Positions 29,172 to 39,797 of a stretch of 64,000 nucleotides of DNA are shown piece by piece. The position numbers and the translations under genes are program-made. Under the pieces are notes generated by a model. It did not search any database, was not told where the DNA came from, and was given only the letters and a program-made list of their open reading frames with translations. The DNA is from Methylophaga sp. (GTDB lineage Bacteria; Pseudomonadota; Gammaproteobacteria; Nitrosococcales; Methylophagaceae), in assembly GCF_009711715.1 (NCBI RefSeq), contig NZ_VENF01000005.1, positions 1-64,000 of the forward strand, written 5' to 3'. Position 1 is the stretch's first letter, and each line of letters opens with the position of its first letter.

Positions 29172-32100
29172 TAATGTAACTCTCCATGCAAAGATTGCAG
29201 TCTGTTCACAGAAACAATGTCTTCACTATTGAGGGCTTGTACTGTCGCACGCGCCGCCGCCAGCGTGGTGGTGTAATTGACCTGATGGTGTAATGCGGCA
29301 CGACGAATCTCCCGCGAATCGGCAACAGATTGACGTCCTTCGGTAGTATTGACGATAAGATCGATTTCATCGTTTTTGATCATATCAACAATATGCGGCT
29401 GACCTTCAGCCACTTTGTTGACCGGCTCACATTCAACACCAGCATCTGCCAGCACTTTCTGTGTACCGCGGGTCGCGAGCAACGAGAAGCCCAGTGCTGC
29501 CAAGTCTTTAGCAATTTGCACAACGGCTACCTTATCAGCCTCACGCACGCTAATAAAAGCCGTACCGCCTGTCGGCAGGACCACTGAGGCAGCCAACTGC
29601 GATTTTGCAAAAGCTTCGCCGAAGGTACGGCCCACACCCATGACTTCACCGGTGGATTTCATTTCCGGGCCCAGAATCGGATCCACATTCTGGAACTTGA
29701 TGAACGGGAACACCGCTTCCTTGACCGAGTAATAACTCGGAATGACTTCCTTGGTCACACCCTGATCAACCAGACTACGGCCGGCCATGGCGCGGGCGGC
29801 AACTTTCGCCAGCGGCACACCGATAGACTTGGAGACATAAGGCACGGTGCGTGAAGCACGCGGATTCACTTCGAGGATAAAGATCTGTTCACCCTTGATC
29901 GCGAACTGGGTATTCATCAGCCCTTTGACGCCAAGTTCCAGCGCCATCTGACGCACCTGTTCACGCATCTGATCCTGAACCGCATTGCTCAGACTGTATG
30001 GCGGAATTGCACAGGCAGAGTCACCCGAATGCACACCGGCCTGTTCGATATGTTCCATGATGCCGCCGATGAGGACTTCTTTACCATCACAGATAGCATC
30101 GACATCGACCTCAATGGCATCGTCCAGGAAGCGATCCAGCAATACCGGCGATTCGTTGGAGACTTTCACTGCGTTGAGCATGTAACGCTGCAGTTCGTCC
30201 TCATTATAAACGATTTCCATCGCACGGCCGCCCAGCACATATGACGGACGCACCACCAGCGGGTAACCGATTTCAGCTGCCAGATTAACAGCATTATCGA
30301 CCGAGTGGGCAAGACGATTAGGCGGCTGCAGCAGACCCAATTTGTTAACCATCTGCTGGAAACGTTCGCGATCTTCCGCGTGATCGATGGCATCCGGCGA
30401 AGTACCGATAATCGGCACGCCAGCAGCTTCCAGCGCACGCGCCAGTTTCAGCGGTGTCTGACCACCAAACTGCACGATGACACCTTTGGGTTTTTCCAGA
30501 TCAACGATTTCCAGTACGTCTTCCAGTGTCAATGATTCAAAGTAGAGACGGTCAGAGGTGTCGTAGTCGGTGGAAACCGTTTCCGGGTTACAGTTAACCA
30601 TGATGGTTTCAAAACCGTCTTCACGCAGCGCCAGTGCCGCATGGACGCAGCAATAGTCGAACTCAATACCCTGGCCGATACGGTTGGGACCACCACCCAG
30701 AATCATGATCTTGTCACGATCGCTCGGGTTGGCCTCGCACTCGATATCGTAGCTTGAGTACATATAGGCGGTCGTCGTGGCAAACTCGGCAGCACAGGTA
30801 TCGACGCGTTTGTAGACCGGACGCACCTGCATTTCCTGACGGTATTCACGCACCTGCTTCTCGGTTTTCTGCAGCAGCTTGGCCAGACGCGAGTCGGCGA
30901 AGCCTTTGCGTTTGAGACGGAACATCTCGTTCTGGTCCAGATCATTGAGCGAGCGTTCTTTCAAACTGTTTTCAATCTCAACAATCTCCTGGATCTGAAT
31001 CAGGAACCAAGGATCGATATGGGTCAGACGCTGTACTTCTTCGAAGCTGAAGCCATAACGGAAGGCATCAGCAACATACCAGAGACGATCGGAACCCGGC
31101 AGGCTCAGTTCACGGCGCAGGGTTTCCTCGGTGCCTTCTTCGGTCAGGTCCAGAATTTCATTAAGACCGTCACGGTCAATTTCCAGACCGCGCAGGGCTT
31201 TCTGCAATGACTCCTGGAAGCTGCGCCCGATAGCCATGACTTCGCCGACTGACTTCATCTGTGTACTCAGACGATTATCGGCCTGGGGGAATTTTTCAAA
31301 GGTAAAGCGTGGCACCTTGGTGACCACGTAGTCGATGGAAGGCTCAAACGAAGCCGGAGTCGCATTGCCGGTAATTTCGTTCTGCAATTCATCCAGGGTA
31401 TAACCGACTGCCAGCTTGGCGGCAACCTTGGCGATCGGAAAGCCGGTGGCTTTCGACGCCAAAGCGGATGAACGCGATACCCGCGGGTTCATTTCGATAA
31501 TGATCAGACGACCGGTCTCCGGGTTGACCGCAAACTGTACATTGGAACCACCGGTATCAACACCAATCTCACGCAGTACCGCCAGCGAGGCGTTACGCAT
31601 GATTTGATATTCCTTGTCAGTCAGGGTCTGCGCCGGTGCCACGGTAATCGAGTCACCGGTGTGCACACCCATCGGATCCAGGTTTTCAATCGAACAGATA
31701 ATGATGGCGTTGTCCTTACGATCACGCACCACTTCCATTTCGTATTCTTTCCAGCCGATGATCGATTCTTCGATCAGCAACTCATGGGTCGGGCTCAGGT
31801 AGAGTCCACGCTGACAGATTTCAACGAAATCCTGCTTGTTGTAGGCAATACCGCCGCCGCTGCCGCCCATGGTAAAGGACGGACGGATAATCACCGGAAA
31901 GCCGAATTTTTCCTGAACCTCAAGTGCCTCTTCCAGGCTGTGAGCGATATCGGACTGCGGCATATCCAGGCCGATTTTACGCATCGCCTCGCGGAACAGG
32001 TCACGGTCTTCCGCTTTATTGATGGCTTCGCTGTCAGCCCCGATCATTTCGACACCGAACTCAGCCAGTACGCCGTTTTTCTCCAGGTCCAGTGCGCAGT

Positions 32101-32389
32101 TCAGTGCGGTCTGGCCGCCCATGGTGGGCAGAATGGCATCAGGACGCTCTGCTTCAATAACCTTTTTAACCGCCTGCCAGTTGATGGGCTCGATATACGT
32201 CGCATCGGCCATATTGGGGTCAGTCATGATAGTGGCGGGGTTCGAGTTCACCAGGATGACACGATAGCCTTCCTCTTTGAGGGCTTTACATGCCTGAGCA
32301 CCGGAATAATCGAATTCACAGGCCTGGCCGATAACAATCGGACCTGCGCCCAGAATCAGAATACTTTGAATATCAGTACGTTTCGCCAT
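29171..32389 (-). CDS. carB: Carbamoyl-phosphate synthase large subunit
   Basis: Makes carbamoyl phosphate from bicarbonate, ATP and ammonia supplied by CarA, for arginine and pyrimidines; 1072 residues, full length. There are two homologous ATP-grasp halves: the first has [17 protein letters not shown] near 14 and [13 protein letters not shown] near 172, the second [16 protein letters not shown] near 563 and [12 protein letters not shown] near 718. The last 140 residues form the MGS-like allosteric domain (UMP, ornithine). It follows carA by six bases and overlaps greA by one. Confidence 0.97.
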   Translation of the reverse strand: MAKRTDIQSILILGAGPIVIGQACEFDYSGAQACKALKEEGYRVILVNSNPATIMTDPNMADATYIEPINWQAVKKVIEAERPDAILPTMGGQTALNCALDLEKNGVLAEFGVEMIGADSEAINKAEDRDLFREAMRKIGLDMPQSDIAHSLEEALEVQEKFGFPVIIRPSFTMGGSGGGIAYNKQDFVEICQRGLYLSPTHELLIEESIIGWKEYEMEVVRDRKDNAIIICSIENLDPMGVHTGDSITVAPAQTLTDKEYQIMRNASLAVLREIGVDTGGSNVQFAVNPETGRLIIIEMNPRVSRSSALASKATGFPIAKVAAKLAVGYTLDELQNEITGNATPASFEPSIDYVVTKVPRFTFEKFPQADNRLSTQMKSVGEVMAIGRSFQESLQKALRGLEIDRDGLNEILDLTEEGTEETLRRELSLPGSDRLWYVADAFRYGFSFEEVQRLTHIDPWFLIQIQEIVEIENSLKERSLNDLDQNEMFRLKRKGFADSRLAKLLQKTEKQVREYRQEMQVRPVYKRVDTCAAEFATTTAYMYSSYDIECEANPSDRDKIMILGGGPNRIGQGIEFDYCCVHAALALREDGFETIMVNCNPETVSTDYDTSDRLYFESLTLEDVLEIVDLEKPKGVIVQFGGQTPLKLARALEAAGVPIIGTSPDAIDHAEDRERFQQMVNKLGLLQPPNRLAHSVDNAVNLAAEIGYPLVVRPSYVLGGRAMEIVYNEDELQRYMLNAVKVSNESPVLLDRFLDDAIEVDVDAICDGKEVLIGGIMEHIEQAGVHSGDSACAIPPYSLSNAVQDQMREQVRQMALELGVKGLMNTQFAIKGEQIFILEVNPRASRTVPYVSKSIGVPLAKVAARAMAGRSLVDQGVTKEVIPSYYSVKEAVFPFIKFQNVDPILGPEMKSTGEVMGVGRTFGEAFAKSQLAASVVLPTGGTAFISVREADKVAVVQIAKDLAALGFSLLATRGTQKVLADAGVECEPVNKVAEGQPHIVDMIKNDEIDLIVNTTEGRQSVADSREIRRAALHHQVNYTTTLAAARATVQALNSEDIVSVNRLQSLHGELH

Positions 32390-32395
32390 CGTGAA

Positions 32396-33526
32396 TTATT
32401 TACCTGTCGCTTGTTCGAGTAAATCGATAAAGTGATCAAAAAGTGGGGCCGCGTCTTGCGGGCCGGGGCTGGCTTCAGGGTGACCCTGGAAACTGAAGGC
32501 CGGTTTCGTGCTGTGATGAATCCCCTGCAAGGTGCCGTCAAACAGCGAGCGATGGGTGGCCGTCAGAGTGTCCGGCAACGTGTCTTCGTCAATGGCAAAA
32601 CTGTGGTTCTGACTGGTGATCATCACCAGGCCTGCCAGTAGTTCCTGTACCGGATGGTTAGCACCATGGTGACCGAATTTCATTTTCACCGACTTGGCGC
32701 CGCAGGCCAGACCTAATAACTGGTGACCAAGACAGATACCGAAAATCGGCAGGTCTTTTTCCAGCAGAGTCTGAATCGCTTTGATCGCGTAATCGCAGGG
32801 TTCCGGGTCGCCGGGACCGTTGGACAGGAAAACACCATCCGGGTTCAGCGCCAGCACTTCTTCGGCAGAGGTCTGCGCCGGCACCACGGTCAGTTTACAG
32901 CCGCGTTCCACCAGCATACGAAGAATGTTTTTCTTGGCACCGTAATCATATGCCACGACATGGAAGCGCGGTTCAGCAGCTTTCGATTCACCGTCCAGAT
33001 GCCAGATACCCTGGTTCCAGCTGTAACTTTCCTTGGTACTGACCACTTTCGCCAGGTCCATACCTTTAAGGCCTTCAAAGGATTTTGCTGCTTCGATAGC
33101 TGCGTTGACATCAATATCGTCACCGGCCACGATACAGGCGTTCATCGCCCCTTTCTCACGCAGCCGACGGGTCAGGGCACGGGTATCAATACCGGCCAGA
33201 CCAACAACATTGTGACGGGTCAGATAAGCATCCAGCGATTCTTCACTTCGCCAGCTGCTGACCACCGGTGCCAAATCGCGGATGATCAAACCACTCGCAA
33301 AAACATGGTCGGACTCTTCATCTTCCGCATTGACGCCGGTATTGCCGATATGCGGATAGGTCAAAGTCACAATTTGACGGGTATAGGAAGGATCAGTCAG
33401 GATTTCCTGATAGCCAGTCATAGCCGTGTTAAACACCACTTCACCGACTGACTGGCCAATGGCTCCAATCGATTCGCCGTGATAAACCGTGCCGTCTTCA
33501 AGAGCAAGTAATGCACTCGTTCGCAA
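32396..33526 (-). CDS. carA: Carbamoyl-phosphate synthase small subunit
   Basis: The glutamine amidotransferase half of the enzyme, 376 residues. The class I triad is present: Cys in [13 protein letters not shown] near 264, His and Glu in [13 protein letters not shown] near 350. The start is a TTG at 33526 with an excellent GGAGG six bases upstream, and [17 protein letters not shown] matches the family N-terminus. The frame is open further upstream, but that part lies over the promoter. It pairs with carB downstream. Confidence 0.96.
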   Translation of the reverse strand: MRTSALLALEDGTVYHGESIGAIGQSVGEVVFNTAMTGYQEILTDPSYTRQIVTLTYPHIGNTGVNAEDEESDHVFASGLIIRDLAPVVSSWRSEESLDAYLTRHNVVGLAGIDTRALTRRLREKGAMNACIVAGDDIDVNAAIEAAKSFEGLKGMDLAKVVSTKESYSWNQGIWHLDGESKAAEPRFHVVAYDYGAKKNILRMLVERGCKLTVVPAQTSAEEVLALNPDGVFLSNGPGDPEPCDYAIKAIQTLLEKDLPIFGICLGHQLLGLACGAKSVKMKFGHHGANHPVQELLAGLVMITSQNHSFAIDEDTLPDTLTATHRSLFDGTLQGIHHSTKPAFSFQGHPEASPGPQDAAPLFDHFIDLLEQATGK

Positions 33527-33565
33527 GGGAGACCTCCACCAGATATAACAAAGGGGCAAACATGA

Positions 33566-34711
<1,146 letters not shown>

Positions 34712-34717
34712 ACCTTT

Positions 34718-35551
34718 ATGACAGACAAATATGCCGTCATCGGCAATCCTATCAGCCACAGCAAATCCCCCCTGATTCACAGCGAGTTTGCCAAACAGAC
34801 CGGACAGGAACTTGAGTACACAGCTATTGAAGTGCCGGTTGACGATCTGGAAAGCAGCCTGGCGCAGCTCCGTGACATACTTAAATTAAAAGGGGTTAAC
34901 ATCACTGTGCCGTTCAAGGAACAGGCCTGGCAACTGGTGAAAAATAAATCAGAACGGGCTCAGCGTGCCGGCGCCATCAATACACTCGTTTTTGATGATG
35001 ACGGCTCAATCTACGGTGACAATACTGACGGTATCGGCCTGTGCCGTGATCTGACCCATAACCATGGCATTGCACTGAGTGGCAAGCGCATTCTACTTCT
35101 GGGTGCCGGTGGGGCCGCCAGGGGTGTCATCGAACCTTTGCTGAGTTACCAGCCTGCCGAATTATTTGTCGCCAATCGTACAGCCAGCAAGGCGAAAGCC
35201 CTCGCCGATCTGTTTCATGATCTGGGCAACATTAAGGGGGGTGGTTTTGAGCAGATTCGCCCTGAATTCGATATCGTGATTAATGCCACAGCGGCCAGTC
35301 TGCAGGGTGAAGTCCCGCCGCTGCCGGATAATCTGCTGGCTGATGGCGCAGCCTGCTATGACATGATGTATAGCGATACTGACACTGCTTTTATCAGTTG
35401 GGCTCGACAACATGGTGCCGCGCAATCGATTGATGGTCTGGGTATGCTGGTCGAACAGGCCGCGGAAGCTTTCCGGATCTGGCGCGGGATCAGACCCGAC
35501 AGTGTCAGCGTGATAAAACGGCTTCGGGATAGAACCTCTGAAGGAGGCTGA
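34718..35551 (+). CDS. aroE: Shikimate dehydrogenase
   Basis: Reduces 3-dehydroshikimate with NADPH in aromatic amino-acid synthesis; 277 residues. Substrate-site serines are in GNPISHSKSPLIH near 8-20, the catalytic Lys in NITVPFKEQAW near 67, the Asp in DNTDGIGL near 104, and the nucleotide loop in LLGAGGAARGV near 128. The ATG at 34718 is six bases after hemB, so the two are probably cotranscribed. It converges on the 6S RNA gene. Confidence 0.95.
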   Translation: MTDKYAVIGNPISHSKSPLIHSEFAKQTGQELEYTAIEVPVDDLESSLAQLRDILKLKGVNITVPFKEQAWQLVKNKSERAQRAGAINTLVFDDDGSIYGDNTDGIGLCRDLTHNHGIALSGKRILLLGAGGAARGVIEPLLSYQPAELFVANRTASKAKALADLFHDLGNIKGGGFEQIRPEFDIVINATAASLQGEVPPLPDNLLADGAACYDMMYSDTDTAFISWARQHGAAQSIDGLGMLVEQAAEAFRIWRGIRPDSVSVIKRLRDRTSEGG

Positions 35552-35568
35552 AACAGCCTAAATAAAAA

Positions 35569-35634
35569 TATCCTCATCAGTGTTCAGCTATTCTTGCTTG
35601 TTGATTATGAATGCTTTCACAGTTGATGAGGATA
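35569..35634 (-). terminator. Long-loop hairpin with U-tract downstream of 6S RNA
   Basis: TATCCTCATCA (35569-35579) and TGATGAGGATA (35624-35634) form a perfect 11-base inverted repeat with a 44-base loop. Read on the minus strand, the second arm is followed by TTTTTATTT, as in a terminator. It probably ends the zapA-6S transcript. The very long loop is unusual. Confidence 0.5.
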
Positions 35635-35646
35635 AGGGGAAAAATT

Positions 35647-35827
35647 AAGCCCCACAGTGTCGATGCGACGGGGGTTCTTGAACCATCGGGTCCAAGAGGG
35701 AAACCGCATGAAGCCGGCAAACTTCCCGTCGAAGCGGGCCTGTTTTTCGACTTCGAGATTTTGGTTTCCTAAGCATTTGCTTATCGGCTCAAGACACACA
35801 GTGTCGCTGTCGAGCACCGCAGGGACA
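35647..35827 (-). ncRNA. ssrS: 6S RNA
   Basis: 6S RNA binds sigma-70 RNA polymerase and mimics an open promoter in stationary phase. Placement downstream of zapA on the same strand is the gammaproteobacterial standard. The minus strand has the expected long hairpin: GTCCCTGCGGTG near the 5' end pairs with CACTGTGGGGCT at the 3' end with G-U pairs, and CTTGAGCCGATA resembles the E. coli segment CCTGAGCCGATA. GGTTCAAG is also shared with E. coli. Ends are estimated from the closing stem, giving about 180 bases. The fau gene that often follows is absent; aroE converges instead. Confidence 0.88.
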
Positions 35828-35834
35828 TAACTGA

Positions 35835-35840
35835 ATGATA
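35835..35840 (-). promoter_or_regulatory. Candidate -10 box of 6S RNA
   Basis: TATCAT on the minus strand lies about seven bases before the 6S 5' end predicted from base pairing. No convincing -35 box was found. Confidence 0.4.
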
Positions 35841-35871
35841 CGCAATATTAAACCGCGAAGCCCAAATTTTT

Positions 35872-36177
35872 TTACAGTTCGAGCTGGCGATCTTCGTCCA
35901 GAAATGCACTAACCCGCTCTTTGAGCTGCAAAATTTTGTTGTTCACTTTATCCAGGTCATGATTCTCATCATGCTGGATTTGAATCAGCTCGTGCGCAAT
36001 ATTGAGCGCGGCCATGACGGCAATACGGTCAACACCGACCACCTTACCGCTGTGGCGGATCTTTTCCATGTTCTCGTGAACCATGCGCGCGGAGGCAATC
36101 AAAGCCTCTTTTTCTTCTTCCGGGCAGGCAATCTGATATTCCTTACCCAGGATAGTGACAGTCACCGGTGAACTCAT
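35872..36177 (-). CDS. zapA: Cell division protein ZapA
   Basis: ZapA cross-links FtsZ filaments at the division ring; 101 residues. The N-terminal part begins VTVTILGKEYQIACPEEE and is followed by a long helix that forms a coiled coil (about 60-98, with QLKERVSAFLDE). The ATG overlaps the preceding coiled-coil gene (ATGA), so they are translationally coupled. 6S RNA follows 45 bases after the stop. Confidence 0.92.
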   Translation of the reverse strand: MSSPVTVTILGKEYQIACPEEEKEALIASARMVHENMEKIRHSGKVVGVDRIAVMAALNIAHELIQIQHDENHDLDKVNNKILQLKERVSAFLDEDRQLEL

Positions 36178-36383
36178 AATTCGTTATCCAATTCTTTCAG
36201 ACGACTGACCATTTTTTCAATACGGTTGCGTGCCACATCGGTTTTTTCCATCAATTGAGCCCGTTCGCTTAGCCAGGCTGCCTGCTGGGATTTGAGCAGC
36301 ATATTTTCTTCCCGCAAACGGCGACTGGTACGAAGCAGTTCATCGACTTGCTGTTCCAATTGTTGAATCGCGTGTTTATCCAT
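36174..36383 (-). CDS. Small coiled-coil protein (TIGR02449 / ZapB-like)
   Basis: A 69-residue, highly charged protein predicted to be one continuous coiled coil: heptads run from QQLEQQVDELL through RLKELDNEL, with no membrane or signal segment. It matches, as I recall, the TIGR02449 family, usually encoded directly before zapA in gammaproteobacteria. Its overlap with zapA and similarity in design to ZapB suggest a role at the division ring, but this is inference. Confidence 0.8.
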   Translation of the reverse strand: MDKHAIQQLEQQVDELLRTSRRLREENMLLKSQQAAWLSERAQLMEKTDVARNRIEKMVSRLKELDNEL

Positions 36384-36426
36384 TTAGTATGAGTTCTTGG
36401 CTATGCGAGAATTAGAGCTAATCAAT

Positions 36427-36482
36427 TTACCCCCAACTGAAAGCTGCCTTACTGATATCACAGGCCTGCAGATTGGGGGTAA
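36427..36482. repeat. Perfect 10-base inverted repeat in the zapA/ygfB divergent region
   Basis: TTACCCCCAA (36427-36436) and TTGGGGGTAA (36473-36482) are perfectly complementary around a 36-base loop. Inside the loop GCCT and AGGC can pair again. It lies just after the predicted start of the zap transcript, so it would be a 5' leader hairpin there; it could also bind a protein as DNA. Confidence 0.6.
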
Positions 36483-36492
36483 CTCGGATATA

Positions 36493-36522
36493 ACTATAGA
36501 CGCGCCCTGCCAATCGGGTCAA
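36493..36522 (-). promoter_or_regulatory. Candidate promoter for the zap operon
   Basis: On the minus strand TTGACC (36522-36517), an 18-base spacer and TATAGT (36498-36493), each 5 of 6 to consensus. Transcription would start near 36486, at the edge of the 10-base inverted repeat. Confidence 0.5.
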
Positions 36523-36535
36523 CAACTGTCATAAT
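36507..36535 (+). promoter_or_regulatory. Candidate ygfB promoter
   Basis: CTGCCA (36507-36512), a 17-base spacer and CATAAT (36530-36535), 4 and 5 of 6 to consensus. It overlaps the opposite-facing zap promoter, so the two may compete for polymerase. Confidence 0.4.
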
Positions 36536-36609
36536 AGTGGCTGATTAACGGCCTCAGCGTGGTTACAAAAGCCAACGAACGCTGACTCAAATTCAGGACT
36601 TTTCGCTTT

Positions 36610-37161
36610 ATGTCACAACTTTATTTCCCTTCCCTGTCACCGGAGAAACAGACGGGTGATGGCCCGGCAACACTGGCAGAACTGCAAGGCGCATTGTGTG
36701 GTTTGCTATGCATGGACTCAATGGCTGATCGCACCAACTGGTACAACCAGCTGTTTGAAGATTTTCACCCCAGCGAGGAAGAGAAGCAGGATTTGACCCG
36801 CCTGTTCGATGACACGATGCAGACGCTCAACAGCCTCGATTTTGATTTTGAAATGGAACTGCCCAGCGATGATGCGCCGCTGGCGTCGAGATTGTCAGCC
36901 ATGGCGGAATGGTGTCAGGGCCTGGTTTACGGACTGGGCACCAGTGGCATGACCAATGAAACCGATTTATCTGATGATTGTCGTGAATTTGTGACCGATG
37001 TCATTAAAATCAGTCAGGTCAGCTTTGAAGAAATCAAGGACAGCGAAGAAGAGCAAGCCAACTTCGAAGAGCTGGTCGAATATCTGCGAATGGGTTTATT
37101 CCTGCTCTATGGGGAACTGCAACCCATCGATCCGACCGAAGAAAACAATACCGAGCACTAA
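36610..37161 (+). CDS. ygfB: YgfB / UPF0149 family protein
   Basis: A 183-residue, acidic, all-helical protein of the UPF0149 family, encoded upstream of pepP and ubiH as in E. coli. Family signatures include ELQGALCGLLC near 24 and AMAEWCQGLVYGLG near 97. In Pseudomonas a member has been described as a regulator that lowers expression of an amidase through AlpA antitermination; whether that holds here is unknown. The ATG at 36610 is used; pepP begins 66 bases later. Confidence 0.88.
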   Translation: MSQLYFPSLSPEKQTGDGPATLAELQGALCGLLCMDSMADRTNWYNQLFEDFHPSEEEKQDLTRLFDDTMQTLNSLDFDFEMELPSDDAPLASRLSAMAEWCQGLVYGLGTSGMTNETDLSDDCREFVTDVIKISQVSFEEIKDSEEEQANFEELVEYLRMGLFLLYGELQPIDPTEENNTEH

Positions 37162-37227
37162 TGAATAAAGCTTCTTCACATCGGGTATAAACCACGCTGG
37201 GTTGAGGCTGAGAAATAAACAGGCCCT

Positions 37228-38550
37228 ATGTTGAAAAAAGAATTTGCCAAACGCCGCCAGCGCCTGATGGAAATCATGGGCGAAGACAGCATTGCTGTGC
37301 TGCCCAATGCCCCGGTGGCGCCCCGTAATCGCGATGTCGATTTTCCCTATCGCAGTGACAGTCATTTTCATTATCTGACCGGTTTTTATGAACCGGATTC
37401 AGTCATGGTGCTGATTCCGGGGCGGGAGCATGGTGAATATATTCTGTTCTGCCGCGAGCGGGACCTGGATAAGGAAATCTGGGATGGTTACCGTGCCGGC
37501 CAGGAAGGTGCCGTGGAACAGTATGGTGCTGACGACTCCTATCCCATCAGCGACTTGGACGATATTCTGCCCGGCCTTCTGGAAGGCAAGGAAAAAGTCT
37601 TTTACACCATGGGTAATCAGCCGGCCTTCGACCAGCATATGGTGTCCTGGCTGAATCATCTGCGGCAGGCGGCCCGGGCTGGCAAGCATTCACCACATGA
37701 AATTGTTGATCTTGAATACAGCCTTAACGAGCTGAGACTGTTCAAATCCAGCGCAGAAATCAAAGCCATGCGCCATGCTGCCGAGGCATCAGTCAAAGCC
37801 CACATCCGTGCCATGCAGTTCACCCGCCCCGGTAAATGGGAGTACGAGGTAGAAGCTGAACTGATCCACGAATTTATGAAACACGGTTGCCGCTCGCCGG
37901 CCTATCCGTCGATTGTCGGCGGCGGCGAAAACGGCTGCATACTGCATTACATCGAAAACAGCAGTAAGCTCAAAAACAACGATCTGCTGCTGATCGATGC
38001 CGGCGCGGAATATGAGTGCTACGCCGCCGATATCACCCGCACTTTTCCTGTCAATGGCAAATTCACCGAAGCACAGCGTCAGCTCTATCAGGTGGTGCTG
38101 GATGCGCAGAAAGCGGCGATTGCCGCGGTCAAACCCGGTAACCACTGGAATCAGCCGCACGAAGCGGCAGTTGAAGTATTGACTCAGGGCCTGATTGATC
38201 TTGGCCTGCTTAAAGGCGAGCGGCAGCAGCTGATTGCAGACAATGCCTACCGTGAATTCTTCATGCACCGCACCGGCCACTGGCTGGGCATGGATGTGCA
38301 TGATGTCGGTGACTATAAAATCGATGAAGAATGGCGTTTACTGGAACCGGGCATGGTGCTGACGGTGGAGCCGGGCCTGTATATTCGTGACCCGCAACAT
38401 ATCGATAAAAAATGGCATTTTACCGGTATCCGCATCGAAGACGATGTACTGGTCACCAAAGAGGGCTGTGAGGTCCTGACCGAGGGTGCACCAAAGGAAA
38501 TCGAAGATATTGAAACAATCATGGCTGAGGCGATGTCCGTCCCGGCATAA
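37228..38550 (+). CDS. pepP: Xaa-Pro aminopeptidase P
   Basis: A cytoplasmic metallopeptidase that removes the N-terminal residue before proline; 440 residues. The pita-bread metal site is complete: two Asp in LIDAGAEYECYAADITRTF (near 255-275), His in HRTGHWLGMDVHDVGDY near 351, Glu in TVEPGLYI near 384 and Glu in GIRIEDDVLV near 405. The N-terminal creatinase-like domain is present. It sits between ygfB and ubiH, the conserved order, with ubiH 14 bases later. Confidence 0.95.
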   Translation: MLKKEFAKRRQRLMEIMGEDSIAVLPNAPVAPRNRDVDFPYRSDSHFHYLTGFYEPDSVMVLIPGREHGEYILFCRERDLDKEIWDGYRAGQEGAVEQYGADDSYPISDLDDILPGLLEGKEKVFYTMGNQPAFDQHMVSWLNHLRQAARAGKHSPHEIVDLEYSLNELRLFKSSAEIKAMRHAAEASVKAHIRAMQFTRPGKWEYEVEAELIHEFMKHGCRSPAYPSIVGGGENGCILHYIENSSKLKNNDLLLIDAGAEYECYAADITRTFPVNGKFTEAQRQLYQVVLDAQKAAIAAVKPGNHWNQPHEAAVEVLTQGLIDLGLLKGERQQLIADNAYREFFMHRTGHWLGMDVHDVGDYKIDEEWRLLEPGMVLTVEPGLYIRDPQHIDKKWHFTGIRIEDDVLVTKEGCEVLTEGAPKEIEDIETIMAEAMSVPA

Positions 38551-38564
38551 CTAACGAGAGACCC

Positions 38565-39797
38565 ATGAACAAGGCTGATAGCCCGGCAAACGCCACAAGT
38601 ATTGACTTCGACCTGCTGATTGTCGGCGGCGGTATGGTCGGTGCCAGTCTGGCTGTCGCGCTGCAGAACAGCACACTCAGGATCGGCCTGGTGGAAGCGC
38701 AATCCCTGCATAGCAACAGTCAGCCCAGTTTTGATGATCGCGGTATTGCCCTCAGTTTCGGGTCGCAGCGTATTTTCCAGAGCATGGGACTATGGCCGGA
38801 GATTGCCCCCTACGCTACGGCTATCAAGCACATTCATATTTCCGACCGTGGCCGATTCGGTGTGACCCGGCTATCCGCTGATAAAGAACGCGTCCCTGCC
38901 CTGGGCCAGGTCATGACTGCCAGGGAACTGGGCCGGACCCTGAACCAGCGGTTGCAGACGCTGTCCCGCTTATCCCTGTTTTGCCCTGCAAAAGTCACTG
39001 CACTGCAAGCACACACAGATCATGTCGAGGTCAGGCTGGATAACGGCGACAGCATCCGCAGTCGCTTGCTGGTCGCCGCTGACGGCCGAGACTCCACCAT
39101 ACGCCAGTTGCTAGACCTGGGTGCCTGGCAACAGGAATATCAGCAGACCGCGGTAACCGCCAATATCACCACGGATAAGCCTCATCAGGGCTGGGCCTAT
39201 GAACGCTTTACTGACACCGGCCCGATGGCACTGCTACCGATGTCGGATAACCGCAGCAGCTTGGTCTGGACGGTCCGCTCCGGTGACGAACAAGACCTGC
39301 TGGCGTTAACTGATAAAGATTTTCTCGACCTTCTTCAGCAACGTTTTGGTTACCGTGCCGGTCGCTTCACCCGGGTTGGTCAGCGGCACAGCCATCCTCT
39401 GGTCTTGATGCAGTCCGATATGCCGGTGCAGCAGCGCGTCGTGTTTATCGGAAATGCCGCACACAGCCTGCACCCGATTGCCGGTCAGGGTTTTAATCTC
39501 GGTCTGCGCGATGTTGCAGTACTGGCAGATTGTCTGGCCGATGCCGGAGCAGACTGTGGCCGCATGGACGTGTTACAACGCTACCAAAACTGGCGGCAGA
39601 AGGATCAGGATCAGGTGGTGCATGCAACCGATAAGCTGGTTAGACTATTCAGTAATGACATTGGGCTGCTGGGCCAACTACGCGGTGCCGGCCTGGCATT
39701 GCTGGATACACTCCCCCCGGCTAAACGTCTGCTGGCCGAGCGCAGTATGGGACTGGGAGACAGGCAACCACGACTGGGCAGAGGAATCAGCCTATGA
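38565..39797 (+). CDS. ubiH: 2-octaprenyl-6-methoxyphenol hydroxylase (UbiH)
   Basis: An FAD monooxygenase adding a ring hydroxyl in ubiquinone synthesis; 410 residues. The FAD fold is seen in DLLIVGGGMVGASLAVAL near 19, the DG motif in VAADGRDSTIR near 171, and the ribityl/phosphate site in GNAAHSLHPIAGQGFNLGL near 296. It overlaps a second enzyme of the same family (ATGA). Position after pepP supports UbiH specifically; sequence alone cannot separate the family members with certainty. Confidence 0.9.
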   Translation: MNKADSPANATSIDFDLLIVGGGMVGASLAVALQNSTLRIGLVEAQSLHSNSQPSFDDRGIALSFGSQRIFQSMGLWPEIAPYATAIKHIHISDRGRFGVTRLSADKERVPALGQVMTARELGRTLNQRLQTLSRLSLFCPAKVTALQAHTDHVEVRLDNGDSIRSRLLVAADGRDSTIRQLLDLGAWQQEYQQTAVTANITTDKPHQGWAYERFTDTGPMALLPMSDNRSSLVWTVRSGDEQDLLALTDKDFLDLLQQRFGYRAGRFTRVGQRHSHPLVLMQSDMPVQQRVVFIGNAAHSLHPIAGQGFNLGLRDVAVLADCLADAGADCGRMDVLQRYQNWRQKDQDQVVHATDKLVRLFSNDIGLLGQLRGAGLALLDTLPPAKRLLAERSMGLGDRQPRLGRGISL

